Shown: positions 12,870-25,140, counted from the stretch's first letter. The stretch is 64,000 nt of DNA from Saccharina japonica (GCA_008828725.1 MEHQ01000463.1:458866-522865), one strand, 5' to 3'. Notes: generated from the sequence alone by a model not told the origin. A program made the numbers and translations.

Positions 12870-14635
12870 ATGCCCTCTCGAGGTGCCAGGGCTTCATGTG
12901 GCCGAGCCGTTCATGGGAAGCCTCTGCATGCGGGTGGGGGTATTGGAAGCTGTTTTGCTTGCGGGCGGGTCGGAGGACGTGATGGGATCGCCGGTGGATG
13001 GAAGCATGTCGGGAACGGCCCATACTGGGCGGAGTTGGGGGCATGGGCTGAGCAAGTCGGCGATGGTTGGGTGTTCGAACGCGACCTGGCAGCGGAGCCA
13101 TTTGAGTACGGCGAGTGTATTTGTACTCGACCTGGCTGTGCTGCCAACTTGTACCAGAAATACAAACTTAGGTGTTTGAAGGATGAGCAGGGTTCGCTCG
13201 ATCGGATGGCGACTGGGCAGCATTCACCAATGGGGCGCTTCCCGTCCACCAGCGCTCAGGTATGTGTAGGGCGATTGTACGTACGTGTGCGTAGTCAACT
13301 GATTTATCGAGTACGAGTGCAAGTTTCTGTGTCGAGTATATCTACCATTTTGTCCCGAAGCATAAGCACCGTTTGTATATTACGAATATATACAAACGGT
13401 CATTATATGTCGGGACTCAGGTAATAGTAGGGCGATTGTACGTACGTGTACGTAGTCAACTGATTTGTCGAGTACGAGTCTACTGTAGATGTGTTGTCGA
13501 GTATATCCACCACTCTGTCCCGAAACATAAGCACCGTTTGTATTAAAATATATATACGAGTACAAACCTTTCTTTATTATATTTCGGGACTCAGGTATGT
13601 GTCGGACGATTGTACGTACGTGTACGTATTCAACTGATTTATCGAGTACGAGTGCAATTTTATGTCGAGTATATCTACCACCCTGTACCGAAATATATGC
13701 ACCGTTTGTATATTGAAATTATATACAAACGGTTATTATATTTCGGGACAGATTTGTAGTATTTCACAACGTACGATATACTATCTCTTGTTTATTATGT
13801 TGCAGTTGCGGGCAGCCTCGTCACCAAACGGTACGCTAGGCAGCACCCACTGGCTGCTGTCTAACCTCCTTTTTCGTGCGTGGTTCTTGGTTTATTATCC
13901 GTGCTACTTTGTGCAGGTTCGTGGTCTCTTGTCCTATATCAACCTTGAAGGTCGAGTGCTTGATAGCTGCGGAGCTACAGGCGATGCGGTGGCCAGGGTG
14001 ATGACGGCGCACGGCTTGCGTGTTTCCACCAACGACTTAAATCCCAGGTGTGTCGTCGCAACTCATGTCAGTACTGTTGCACGGAAAATACCGTTGTCCC
14101 AAAATTATTAATACGTATCGTTCAACATCCCCGGAATGAGTGTCCCTATTTTTTGTCAGTCGAAGTACGCAAGATGGGACACCCTACGTATTCACAAGTA
14201 ATTCAGAAACTGCGAGTACTTACACATCCATATTGCTGTATCACCGGCCCCTAATCGCTGCATGCATTCCTCAGTTTCAAGTCTGATTTTCACATGGACG
14301 CGGCGTCGGAAGGATTTGGAGACGCGTTCACGGAGGAGTCCGTACGCCCGGACTGGATCGTGACTTCGCCGCCATACAAGAACGTACTTGGTTTTTTGAA
14401 GCAGGCATTCCGTGTCGCACGTCTTGGGGTCGCATTCAAGCTCAGGCTTAGTTTTCTTGAGCCCACCAAGACCCGGGGTACCTGGTTGAATGAAAACCCC
14501 CCCCACGCGCTGGTGGTGTTGCCACGCGCTACGTACCGCGGTAGGGAGTGTAGCGCAACGGAGGCGTGGTTCGTTTGGCACTGTGGACCGGGGGGGGGGT
14601 TGCCACGTGTGCAGGCTATTTTCGTTTCTTTGTAA
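12870..14635 (+). CDS. SAM-dependent methyltransferase, SPPY type, three exons
   Basis: The predicted exons 12870-13259, 13806-14047 and 14275-14635 total 993 bases, giving 330 residues plus a stop. The introns begin CAG|GTATGTG and CAG|GTGTGT and end TTGCAG and CCTCAG; the joins keep the frame (phase 0, then phase 2). Exon 2 supplies the SAM-binding motif I, GRVLDSCGATGDAV, then VSTNDLNP. Exon 3 begins SFKSDFHMDAASEGF and carries the catalytic motif IV, DWIVTSPPYKN, typical of N6-adenine or N4-cytosine amino-methyltransferases. Exon 1 has spaced cysteines (CICTRPGC..RC) that may bind a metal. The substrate is unknown: DNA is likely for this class, but RNA or protein cannot be excluded. The ATG at 12870 is the first plausible start; an extra 5' exon is possible. 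Whether it is a host gene or was carried in by a mobile element is open. Confidence 0.65.
13260..13751 (+). repeat. Three tandem introner-like units in intron 1
   Basis: The units are 13260-13419, 13420-13594 and 13595-13751. Each starts with GTA (GTATGTG or GTAATAG) and ends CGGGAC(TC)AG, so each has its own potential splice donor and acceptor. The 3' half of each unit is an imperfect inverted repeat: GTCCCGAA.CATAAGCACCG and its mirror ending CGGTNATTATATTTCGGGAC. A further 54 bases lead to the real acceptor at 13804-13805. The units are clearly related yet diverged. Confidence 0.8.
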
Positions 14636-15027
14636 TGAATACTCGAGACTTCGTACGAAATAGGTTCTTGGTACGAACAACCCGTCTACCCCCACCGCTG
14701 CCACGGGTAGTGTCAACTGCATGGTGACTAACTACTGCCAATGAATGCGTAAATTTGGAAACCAATTTATCGGAGCAGTCTCCGACAACGCCGCTCCTCC
14801 CACGTGCAGACCAATTATCGTCGTCCGTAAACCTGTATTTTAGAAACGCACGTAGGAGTCGCCGAATTACACGCCGTCATTTAGGGTCTTGTTAGATACG
14901 AGAACATACGCGCGTGTGATATCGTGCTCGATCTGTAACCTGTCTTGTACATGAATGAGTTTTCGAACATGATATTCCCGGTACGGTAAAGAGGTTAGGG
15001 TGCGATACAGAAACCTACTCCGTATGT
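14636..15027. other. Downstream of the methyltransferase gene, nothing recognised
   Basis: No canonical AATAAA signal lies just after the stop, and no repeat or coding motif was recognised. Confidence 0.4.
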
Positions 15028-15165
15028 ACCAACGCATCTGCTGTACTACCGTAGTACATAGTGAGATTCTACTGCTGTACGTACTGCTGTACTACCGTAC
15101 GTAGTACATAGTGAGATTTTACTGATGTACGTACTGCTGTACTACCTTGGAGTACATAGTGAGAT
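15028..15165. repeat. Short tandem repeat, about three copies
   Basis: The units share CTGCTGTACTACCGTAGTAC then ATAGTGAGATT, repeated about every 45-55 bases and partly degenerate. Confidence 0.7.
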
Positions 15166-16838
15166 TGATCCACCTCTGGCTGCTCTATAGGAGAACGAAC
15201 GGTTCCATACACTTCTGTATCCTATATATTTTGTTGCAGACGCCAACGATACCCGATATGACCAGTATTTGCATATCATAACCCTACTTCTACTACTGTA
15301 CGCAGTTTGCCACAAGTTATTTACATGTATGTGTATGTATAAGAGACTGCTGCCCCACTGTACGCGCACAACACGTGCACGCTCGGGCGATATTTTTTTA
15401 TCTGTAGGAGAAAACTTAATTAACTCGTACTGTAGGGTACTACTGTTTTCTACCAGGTACACAGCAAACTATGATATGCTGCGAACAGCAGAACGTTCAC
15501 AGGATATGCACATGCATGCCAAGCGCAGTTTATCTGGTACCTGTGGTTACATCCTGCTGCTGTGAATACACTTTTACACCACCCTATCTAGACTCGTGGC
15601 GTCACGACGCTTCCTTGGCCTTTCTACGTCTTCTACAGCAGTAGAAGTATATATACAAGCATGATTCTACGTCAAGTTTCGACACTGCTGTACGTCAATT
15701 CTCGAGCAATTGATACGCAGAAGAGCAGGTACGTATGAAATTGAGGTTTGGTTCCGTCGTCGCCACAACTACGCTATTAGCGGTCGGCTCTGTCGCCGAC
15801 TTGCATCGTCTGTGATAAGGCGGGCATCATACTGGCACAGCAGCAGTACCCGGTGGGTATTATCGTACAGCTTGGATATCGAACATTGCCCATCAGGTTG
15901 GATATCTTGTATGATACCAGGTAATGACTACAGTAGTAGCAGTAGTGCTGCGCTGGCAAACCAGAGCAGCATCGACGTGTGCGAGGTATGTGTTTTTTGT
16001 TGTTCTAAGCTGTAGCCACAGCTACTGCACTTCAACACTGACGTCTGGTGGAGTGTACTGCTTACATACAAACAAGACAACCACTGATATGCGCCATAGG
16101 CATGCAGAACCCGCCAAGCTCTGCGGCGGCTATCGACAAGCTCGGATGTGGACACGCTCGGATCTACCCGGGCAGTTCTTGGTGCATTTCGCGGCGAATC
16201 CTGACTTGGACAAATTTACACTGCGACCACATACTGAAATGGGCGCACAAACAAACGAAACCTCGAAGCTCCACTCTACTCACCACACTCTTTGCAACCA
16301 ACTTGTCCAGGCTCTCGATGGAGGGCTGTGGGTTGAGGTCTCGACCACAACTGCAGGTCTTCCTTTCCAGACGGTGTTTTCCCATTGGTTTGTAGAGTCC
16401 TGATAAGGCGTATTCTATGAACGGGGCTATTCCGATTTTTTTTTAATATTCCTAAAAGCTTCCATATTATACGAATGGAACAGCACTGCCTTACCTTCCC
16501 ACCTGCCTCTGTACATGTCCTGAAGGCCACTGTCGGAGAGATCGCGAACAGTGATCGACACTTACATATTACATCATGAAATGCCTTGTCTAAGCCGTAA
16601 AACGGGAAGACTATACGCTGGAGTACCAGTAAAAACATGTCAGTATGGTATTCCCGTCAAGCACGTGATGACCTGCAGTGTACCACCAAAGTCTAGACCA
16701 AGCAGCAAAGCAGAACAACCATACCAGGTATACTGTGTCGCACGAGGAATGTGGTGTCATGTTACGTTATCTGACTCGATGTGAGGGTTTGCGCCTCTCC
16801 GGTATTATACCGTCACACAAATCACATATACTGCAGTA
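15166..16838. other. Unassigned region
   Basis: Several ORFs of 70-160 codons overlap on both strands around 15700-16400, but none has a recognisable domain or a clear coding bias. I see no RNA gene here. Confidence 0.35.
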
Positions 16839-17001
16839 CAGGACACCCTATCCGAAACAGGAACCCTGATCCAGGCTGGATTTCATACTCGAGAGAGGGT
16901 GATTTCTACACTAATTTCAAGATAAGGACTCCTGAGTTTCATGTTATCCTCGAAATCTCAGCCTGGCTTTCTTATTAGCCTGTTTCTTATTAGGTGTCCT
17001 G
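16839..17001 (+). mobile_element. TA-flanked MITE (CAGGACACC family), copy 1
   Basis: A 163 bp unit with ends CAGGACACC and GGTGTCCTG, a subterminal GAAACAGG/CCTGTTTC pair, and TA at both outer edges. Shared core words are CCAGGCTGGATTTC and CACTAATTTCAAGATAA. Three other copies lie at 18694, 35085 and 35989. It has no ORF. A TA duplication points to Tc1/mariner-type mobilisation. Confidence 0.8.
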
Positions 17002-17130
17002 TACTGTATACCGATACACCCTGGATACAAACCAAAACAAAAATCGTTGTTTAAAAAATAACAAAATACTTCGGGGGGGGGGGTTAGGTGTATATGATAT
17101 CCAAACCCCCGGGCGCCCTTGTGCAGGCAG

Positions 17131-17292
17131 GTGCACGACACACGTCCTGTCGCACCCTGGTTTCGTTGGGCTGAGATGCTGGCTCAAGCCCTGTATATTT
17201 CGTATGAGAGCGTAGCTCGGACGAGCGATTTGGAGATTTGCAGCAGCTCGGAGACACAAGCCTCGTATCCAGATCCAACCACCGTGCTTTGA
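17131..17292 (+). pseudogene. Putative exon 2 of the small-ORF family, isolated copy
   Basis: After an acceptor-like GTGCAGGCAG, a 53-codon frame reads VHDTRPVAPWFRWAEMLAQA and ends SYPDPTTVL-stop. It aligns with 36531-36698, with one codon gained or lost and no frame loss. Around ten of some fourteen codon differences change the residue, which is close to neutral drift. No exon 1 copy lies just upstream, where there is a MITE instead, so this copy is probably a fragment. Confidence 0.3.
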
Positions 17293-18094
17293 CCACGAGG
17301 TTCCCTCGAGACGGGAGTCGCGAGACACGCAAGCCAGTGTAGATGTCGTGGCGGCCAGCTGCGTGTTTGTTTGAATGCCGCGGCTCCCGGTCCCTGTTAC
17401 AGATGGAAATACAGTTCTTGATTGCCGGCTTTTTTTTTGTGTTGCCACTGGAAAAAAACGACCACATTATAGTTTCCTGGAATGTTCCAGTCTCCCTCTG
17501 ACTGGAAAATTACCCAAAATTACAGGGGGGAAAAAGGTGGTCGTTATTTTCCGGTGGCAACAAAAGCCACATACTGTACCGCACTACTCGTACATGAAAA
17601 GAGTCGGCAATCAAGGAGTATTACGAGGGACCATGGTAAATAAAAGGCCTACGGTGTCAACAAAAACCTATATATTTACGTATATTTAGTAACAATATTT
17701 ATTTGGTTCTGTTTACTATGGTCCTCCGTAATAACTACCGTGGGGTCGTGCCACAAGACGCGCATCCTCCTCTCAAGCTTGCGCATGGAAGTTCCATTCG
17801 GGGACACTCTGTGTCAACCAAGATAACAGCAGCCACACATATTACGGTATACCTCAACGACATGATCCTCGCGTACGTACGGAGTACGACTGGCTGAGAT
17901 TCCCTGCATGTGGCAGCAGCAGCAAGCAACAGGCAGTGTGTGCCACGTGATGCGTGTCGCTCATCATGTTGCATACAGCAGTCGAGGTCCCTTTATACTG
18001 CGGGTATGTGACAAGCGATAAAACCCGCAAATATAGCGGGCACTCGCACTATATAAATCCGGGCCTCGATAGTGCGGGTAGGCGATTTTTTTAA
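17293..18094. repeat. Shared downstream module
   Basis: 17405-17515 matches 36825-36930 and the inverted-repeat arms near 735-830 and 4250-4340. 17750-17890 resembles 4360-4470 and 5525-5565 (GTGCCACAAGACG, GCTTGCGCATG, AAGTTCCATTC). It is non-coding in appearance. The order of the modules is similar in several places, suggesting pieces of one larger, old repeat. Confidence 0.55.
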
Positions 18095-18400
18095 GGACAG
18101 GTTTGTTCATACACGCAGTATCGGCCTCCGCTACCGGAGTGTCACAGAACAAACCGTGGTTTATTGTACCTAAGAGAATTTGGCATGTCAGCATCGGGGA
18201 TCGGGGATCATAGAATGGTAAATGTAATTGGGGCACTGGGACCCTAAATAGCCAGTACAGTGGTAGTATGTAACGAGCACACGCGTTGGCACACCTACGC
18301 CGGCCACCAGCGAGTCAGAGGGATGTCTTGCGGGAAAAGCAGGAAGACATCCGGAAGTCGGTTGGCTAGCCAACGAAGACTGACGCTTGAGCCTTCTGAC
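18095..18400 (-). repeat. Dispersed repeat R, inverted copy
   Basis: Reverse complement of 24840-25140 and 28803-29102. It contains, on its own strand, GGCTAGCCAACCGACTTCCG, GACATCCCTCTGACTCGCTG, an AATAAA signal and GTATGAACAAACCTGTCC. The boundary at ..CCTGTCC is the same in all three copies. Its class is unknown; the AATAAA would fit an LTR or the end of a transcript. Confidence 0.75.
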
Positions 18401-18693
18401 GCTTGAGCCTTTAAGCCTGAGGTTGAGCCTCTTATTTGCTTGGTGGGCGTTTGGAGGACTGCTGTGAATATGCACACCGCACTTGCATCGTCGGATCGCC
18501 TGGTTTGGAGCTGAGGGCTATGGCTGCTAGGACGACAGGGGGACTATCTGGCGGGGCCTACCGTCCTTCACATGTGGTGCGTGTGGTGTGTGTCAGGTGG
18601 TTCGGTGCTTGTAGTACTAACCAGGACATGATACGGTCTGTTGTCAGATGCCAGGTACCAGGTACCTAAGATGTACGAGTACAGCAGTATGTA

Positions 18694-18865
18694 CAGGACA
18701 CCTATTAAATTATAAGAAACAGGAAATATGGTCCAGGCTGTGTTTCTTATTAGAGAAAGGGTGCTTTCTACACTAATTTCAAGATAACGACTACCGAATA
18801 TCATATTTCCTCTAAATCAGCCTGGTTTCCCTATTATCCTGTTGCTTACTACCGTAGGTGTCCTG
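18694..18865 (+). mobile_element. TA-flanked MITE (CAGGACACC family), copy 2
   Basis: 172 bp with ends CAGGACACC and GGTGTCCTG, flanked by TA on each side. It shares the core CACTAATTTCAAGATAA with copy 1 but is more diverged. Confidence 0.75.
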
Positions 18866-20345
18866 TACTGCTGTATATGATCGTCGTACGAAAAATCTCA
18901 CAGCAGTTATCCGGTGATTGTACATACGAGTTCTGCATTACATCTCTGTTTACAGCAGTAGCTGTACATATACATACTTGGTACGATGCGAGTGTGCCGT
19001 ACGATGTGAAGTCACGAGGCTGTATATATAAGTACGCACGTACTGCTAGTGTACATAGGATACAATGCGAGGTATGCTTCGCCCTTATGAAGCCGAATGT
19101 AGGTACTCGTATAGACCGTCTGCTATCGGTACCTATTATTGTCTGGTACGCGGTGGCTGTACCAGGCCGGCAGCGAAAATTGCGGCCGTTGAGTGGACGT
19201 GTGACGAGGTGTCACCCTCAATGCGACAACAATCTACACTGCAGTTTATACTACTCTACCGACAACACTCGTACGTTTTTTTTACGAGTTTTTTGTCCCG
19301 AAGGATGCAGAATGTAGGTGTTCGTTACTTAACATGTTTCTGGCACACCCTCATCGTGATAGGCCGCCAGCGAAGGTCTTGCGCCCTTGATGAGGCAACC
19401 CATTATTGCCTGGCTCGCGCTGGCTGTACCAGGCCGCCAGAGGTCGCCGCCGTTGAGTGGCGGTGGACGTGTGAGGGTGGTGTCACCCCCCCATGCGATA
19501 ACAATCTATACTGCAGTTTATGCCACTCTCCCGACAACACTCGTGTTAGTTTATTGTCCCTGATGACGCAGAGTGTAGGTGTTGTTGTCCGGCGCGCCAC
19601 GACCGTATCGGGCCGCCGGCGAAAGTATTGCCCGTGGTGAGGCAGAATATGATACGTACTCGTATTGATGATGACAGCTACAAATATGTATATGTCTGGC
19701 ACGCGATGGCGGTACCAGGCTGCCAGCGAAAGCCGCCGCCGTAGCGTGGCGATGGGCGAGTGAGGGTGTAGCCTACTATGCATTTTACCACGTACTATGA
19801 TGCAGGTACGAGTAGGTATGAATGACACGAGTAACATCCTATTCATACGAGTATATAGGTGGTTCCGTTATTTTGGTTTCGCACCACTTCGTTCGTGCGC
19901 TGCTGCTGTATATAGATGTACGCAAATATTGCTGTGGTACAAACTGGCGCATCCGACCATCTTAGGCCGCCAAGGTATTGCCCTTGATAAGGCAGGATAT
20001 ACTGTAGGTAGATCTACCCGCTACCTATTTTTGTCTGGCGCACGATGGCTGTACCAGGCCGCCGAGACCGTCGTCGCCATTGAGTGGCGGTGGACGGGGT
20101 AGGGGGGTGTCCCCCTCCCGTGCGATAATAATTTAAAGTTCAATTTATGCCACTCTACCGACAACACTCGTTCGAGTTTATTGTCCGTAACCAGGCAGAG
20201 GGTAGTCGATATTGTTCGGCGCGCCATGACTGTATCAGGCCACCATTGCCCCCGGTGGGGCAGAATATAGGTACTCGTATTGACGATACCAGCAACGAAC
20301 GTATTACTGTTTGGCACGCCATGGCTGTACCAGGCTGCTTATAGG
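18866..20345. repeat. Diverged tandem array, units of roughly 275-340 bp
   Basis: The word CTGTACCAGGCCG and its neighbours CAGCGAAA and GTTGAGTGG recur near 19158, 19430, 19710, 20050 and 20330. The copies also share CTACCGACAACACTCG. The frame is not kept between units, so it is not a coding repeat. Confidence 0.65.
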
Positions 20346-21430
20346 GTCCCTGATACATGTACTGCTGTAGGTGTGGTACATACATATGATGCCGTCTTAT
20401 CTTCGATGCAGATGTTGATATGGCTATGCAAATGTTTTGCTGGCTCGCGGCGGCCTACCAGGCCGGCGAGCAGCACAGTTGCCCGCTGTGGAGTCGCAAC
20501 GGGGGGCGGCCGCCGCCACGGAATCGTGGCGGATGCGGTCGCTCAAGGGTGGCGCCCTTCTGCTGCATGAGGGTGGAGTCACCCTCGTCTTGTCTAGCTA
20601 GCACCAGAGGCCGAAGCCAATACCTGCGTTACACTACTAATCTTTATATAATACGCCCGGCCACTGGTGCAGACTTTGACAACAGACCCTACACTATATC
20701 ATACCACTTATACGGTCCCTGATGCATGTAGTGTAGGTGTGATACATACATACGATGCCGTCTTATCTTCGATGCAGATGTTGATACGTCTATGTATATG
20801 TTTTGCTGGCTCGCGGCGGCCTACCAGGCCGGCGAGCAGTACAGTTGCCCGCTGTGGAGTCGCAACGGGGGGCGGTCGCTTCCACGGAATCGTGGCGGAT
20901 GCGGTCGCTCAAGGGGGGCGCCCTTCTGCTGCATGAGGGTGGAGTCACCCTCGTCTTGTCTAGCTATCAGAGGCCGAAGCCAATACCGGCGTTGCGTTAC
21001 ACTACTCATTTTTATATAATACGCCCGGCCCCTGGTGCAGACTTTGACAACAGACCCTACACTATATCATACCACTTGTGAGGTCCCTGATGCATGTAGT
21101 GTAGGTGTGGTTCAATATATATGATGGCGTCTGACCTTCGATGCAGATGTTGATAGGTCTATGTATACGTTTTGCTGGCTCGCGGCGGCCTACCAGGCCG
21201 GCGAGCAGCACAGTTGCCCGCTGTGGAGTCACAACGGGGGGCGGCCGCCTCCACGAAATTGTGGGGGCGGTCGCTTTCAGGGTGGCGCCCTTCCGCTACA
21301 GGAGGGTGGAGTCACCCTCGTCGTTTCTAGCACCAGAAGCCGCAGCCAATAATGGCGCTGCGTGGCACGATTGACCTTTCATATAGTACGCCTGACCCCT
21401 GGTGCAGACATGATAACAGACCCGACATTA
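20346..21430. repeat. 369 bp tandem repeat, three copies
   Basis: Units begin GTCCCTGATGCATG-like at 20346, 20715 and 21083 (periods 369 and 368). Each contains GCTCGCGGCGGCCTACCAGG and GGGTGGAGTCACCCTCGTC. The third copy is the most diverged. It shares the CTACCAGGCCGGCGAGCAG block with the older array to its left. Confidence 0.85.
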
Positions 21431-24116
21431 ATGGTGTTGCGTAAGGTTGTTTGTTTTTGTTTTTTTTTCCCTGCCGGCGCTTAACAGCATTTCACTACTA
21501 ATTAGATACATAGCGCGCCGGTTGCAGACAGGTACTCACGCACCGGTAAACAATTTCCTGGGGCCGATTGGTCCCGGGGTACTGGTAGATATGAAACTAC
21601 CGCTGCGGCAGAGCAAAAACAAAAACAGCGAGCGACGGCTGTACCGCGCGATTTCTTACATATATAGCGCCCCTGGTCCCTGCTGTAGACAGGTACATAT
21701 AAATACGTGTGTATATTCCCTGCGGAGCCTCAATCAAGGCTGTATATTTTTTCCCGGGCCGGTTTGTCCCGGGGCAACAGATAGGAGATCACCTACTGCA
21801 TGCAGTAGACATTTACTGGTGAGCGACGGGTGTACCGCGTCGCCGCACATAGCAGAAAACCACCCTATGCGAGGGCATAGCGAGAGAGAAAACTTACCAG
21901 AAAGCGCGAGAGGATAGTAGTCGATAAAATATTATCATCACAAGAGTGGCGTACGAGTGGGGGGGGCGCAATGCCACCACACCGCGTCCATTGACCAGCA
22001 AGTTTGCGGTTCGTACGGGTCCGTTATTTCACCCCCTGCGCTAGTGGCATTCATGGATAATTTAACAGTAGTTCCTGACGGAAGGCAGCTCCTTTTTGCC
22101 GTCAACCTGGGGCTGTTGTGCTGTTTATGTTCTGGTCGCCTCTTATATGGCCGAATACACGAGTATATTTGGCCTATTACTGAAAATATACCTCCGCCTT
22201 CTGTGAGCCAGTGACCGCGAATCTGCCTAAAAGCGGGCGGTGCCAATGGAAAAAAGGGACACAGAAAGAGCGGGAAAGAGAGACAGAGAGAGAGAGAAAC
22301 ACACACGAACAAATACGCGTATCGGGATAGAGAAGCCAAGAATATCACGTAGTGCCTTGTGATACATCACGTAGTTCCTTGCGATACAACTATCGGACTA
22401 CTTACTTCCTGTTTCCCGAATAAGTGTTAGTCGGCGGGGGGTGTAATTCCCTTGACCCTGACACACACCCCATGTTGATCATCGCGGGCGTGTTGCCCCG
22501 TTTGATCGGCACATGTTGGGGACAGGGAAACAACTGATCCAGACGTAGCCATCACAATAGTTGGTCTACGAGCGGAGGCACAGCGTTGCCATGCCGCTTC
22601 ACCCCGTCGTATTTCTTTCTGGGTTTCACCTCTGTTATTTTGCGCATATGTGTTCGTGTAGATGACACGTTTACATCGCCTTCACGGGGACGAGGGGGGG
22701 GGGGAGTTTCCCTACCCCACCCCTCTCTTGTCGCCCCCCCCCACCGCCCTCATCTTTGGAATGGGTATTCACCCCCCCCCCTTTCCCGCGCTCCCCCTCG
22801 CCCGTCTGAATGACTCGGACACGCTTTTTTCCGTGCGACGAGATGCGGTCGGCAACTCGAAAAACTGTGAGCAGATATCAGGTTTGGCTGGCCCGCGTGC
22901 AAGTTCCGTTTGGGGCAGCGATTCGATGCCTAGGGTGGGCGGAAAACTACGGCGACCGTGCGTGGCGACGGCGGTCTCTACCTAAGCCGAAGATCGCGCC
23001 CAGCAGATCGAGGGAGGCGGCGGGGATTCTGATTGTTACGCAGGGCAGCGAGTACGCACCTGCCACTTCGGGAAGACAGTACGTACACCCACCCTGAAAG
23101 CTAGAGGTGCGGTGCGAGCAGCGGCCAAGGCGGGTGGGGTGGGCAAGCCCCGACAATGTTTTTAGTGGCGGGGGCGGCTAGGCGCACGTACGAATCTGGT
23201 CGCCTGACTTACAGTGTGTTCTGTATATTTATGGGTGATAATGAGTGTTGGGGTCGGGAAAATCACACGGCCGGCACACACGCACGGGTCTCGTCGCCTG
23301 CCCCCCCCCCCCCCCCACCGTGATGAGTGCAGGTGTGGGTGTGTTTGAGTGTTTGTGTTGGTGTGGGTGTTTGTTTGAGTTTTTGTTCTTTCTTGTTTGG
23401 GTGTGGGCGAGTGTGTATTTGGTTTTATGGTTCCACACGACGGCGCGACTTCCCGCCGCGTTCGCCTATCGCTTTTGTTCTGTAAAACGAAAACCTAACT
23501 CACACCCCTTGCGGTTTGCAGATAAATGTGCGTGATAATGTCTGTGGGTGTCTGGGTGTGTGTGGGTGTGATTAACCGTCCTACGTGAGGGCGGGACTAC
23601 CCGCCGCGTACGCCTGCCAGTCTTGTTTGATAGGCCTTCCACGGCAACAAACCTCTTTCCCCGATGGGATCTGGAGGGCAACGGTGTGTGTGAGTTGTGT
23701 GGGTGAATTGAGCTTGGTTGTGTGTGTTGTATGCTTTCCGCGAAAACGAAACATCGCCCCCGCACTGTGTATAGAGAGGCAGGTGTAGGAGCTGTGTTTA
23801 GGTTTGAGTTATTGTCGGATGGCCCCGGTAAACGAAAGACTCTCCGCCGACTCGGGAGTAGTGCACCCTAACCCATGAATGGCGTGACTCGGGGCGATGT
23901 TGCGCTTTACCCCAACGACAAAAAGTCGAAAATGCTTGCGATGGCAACCGGTCGACACGGTATAAACGGGTGACCAGAAACATATTGGAGCCATGCGCGT
24001 GTGGACACCGAACGAGGTTCGCGGGTCGAGGTCGTTTGTTAGGGTCAACGGCGATGTCGTAGCCCTTATGTTGGAGTTGACGTCATTGATTCCTGGTGTT
24101 TTTCCGACCACGCCAC
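21431..24116. other. Long unassigned stretch with simple-sequence tracts
   Basis: It holds a GA-rich tract (22258-22302), poly-G/poly-C tracts near 22690-22790 and 23300, and a GT-rich tract at 23318-23420. ORFs of 95-156 codons at 21447 and 22810 (+) and around 23809-24111 (-) have no recognisable domain. No RNA gene was seen. Confidence 0.35.
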
Positions 24117-24776
24117 CCTCTCCTCTTGTTGTGGCAAGTCTACTGGAGTAGTGAGATAGGAATATGCCCTTCGAGCAACGGTGGAGTTAGTAACGGAGGC
24201 AGGTTGTAATCCCGATGAGTTCGCCCTGTACTCGTTGCGTATCGGACAAGCCACCACGCTCGCGGCTGGAAGATGCAAATATCCGGAAGGCGCTTTCGAC
24301 CGTAGGATACATATTGGAACGAGGGATTAAAAATGGTAGGAAGGTAGAAGTCCGACGCGTACAAGGCGTATACGAATGATAACATACCTATAATGGGGGT
24401 TTGAGCAGGGTCCAACATAAGCTATCTAACGTTGGACACGTGAATGGAAGGTGAGGCACCCGGGAGAAGGTACAGCCTGGGGTAGGAAATGACAACTAGT
24501 GTACTGCAACAGTAGTCTCAAATTACCTCGGAGTTGGAGGAGTCGAATGGTACGGTACCATTCGGAGGCTTGGTCATCCGAGACGACTGTAGGCGGTAAT
24601 AGTTAGGAACCCGGCTGGTATCGTATTAGGGAGAGAGAGACGGTAGATGTATGGGCGAGATGCATAGGGGATTGCAGGAGGCTGCGATAGGTGTGTCTGG
24701 CCGAGAAGAGAACTCTCTCTCTCCCCCAACCCAGAAAAACGATAATGACAATGCAATTCGAAAGATAATCAATAAA
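24117..24776. repeat. Repeat S, copy 1
   Basis: A 660 bp block repeated at 29103-29763 with only a few substitutions; the last 240 bases also occur inverted at 28437-28680. It ends AATCAATAAA followed by an N at 24777. The open frames on the minus strand have no recognised domain. Confidence 0.8.
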
Positions 24777-25140
24777 NTCTCTCCATCCCCCCCCTCTCCC
24801 CCTTCGAAAGAAAAACAGCGGCGGGCGGGTGGGAAATAAAGGCTCAAGCGTCAGTCTTCGTTGGCTAGCCAACCGACTTCCGGATGTCTTCCTGCTTTTC
24901 CCGCAAGACATCCCTCTGACTCGCTGGTGGCCGGCGTAGGTGTGCCAACGCGTGTGCTCGTTACATACTACTACTGTACTGGCTATTTAGGGTCCCAGTG
25001 CCCCAAATACATTTACCATTCTATGATCCCCGATCCCCGATGCTGACATGCTAAATTCTCTTAGGTACAATAAACCACGGTTTGTTCTTTGACACTCCGG
25101 TAGCGGAGGCCGATACTGCGTGTATGAACAAACCTGTCCA
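24777..25140 (+). repeat. Repeat R, copy 1, preceded by an ambiguous base
   Basis: It starts at CTCTCCATCC after an N and ends at AACAAACCTGTCC. It is virtually identical to 28741-29102, and its core is the inverse of 18095-18400. The N sits exactly at the S/R junction, so this join may be an assembly artefact. Confidence 0.8.

Noticed and set aside
15924-16403. 160-codon plus-strand ORF
   Set aside because: No domain, overlapped by ORFs of similar length on both strands, no sign of coding bias.
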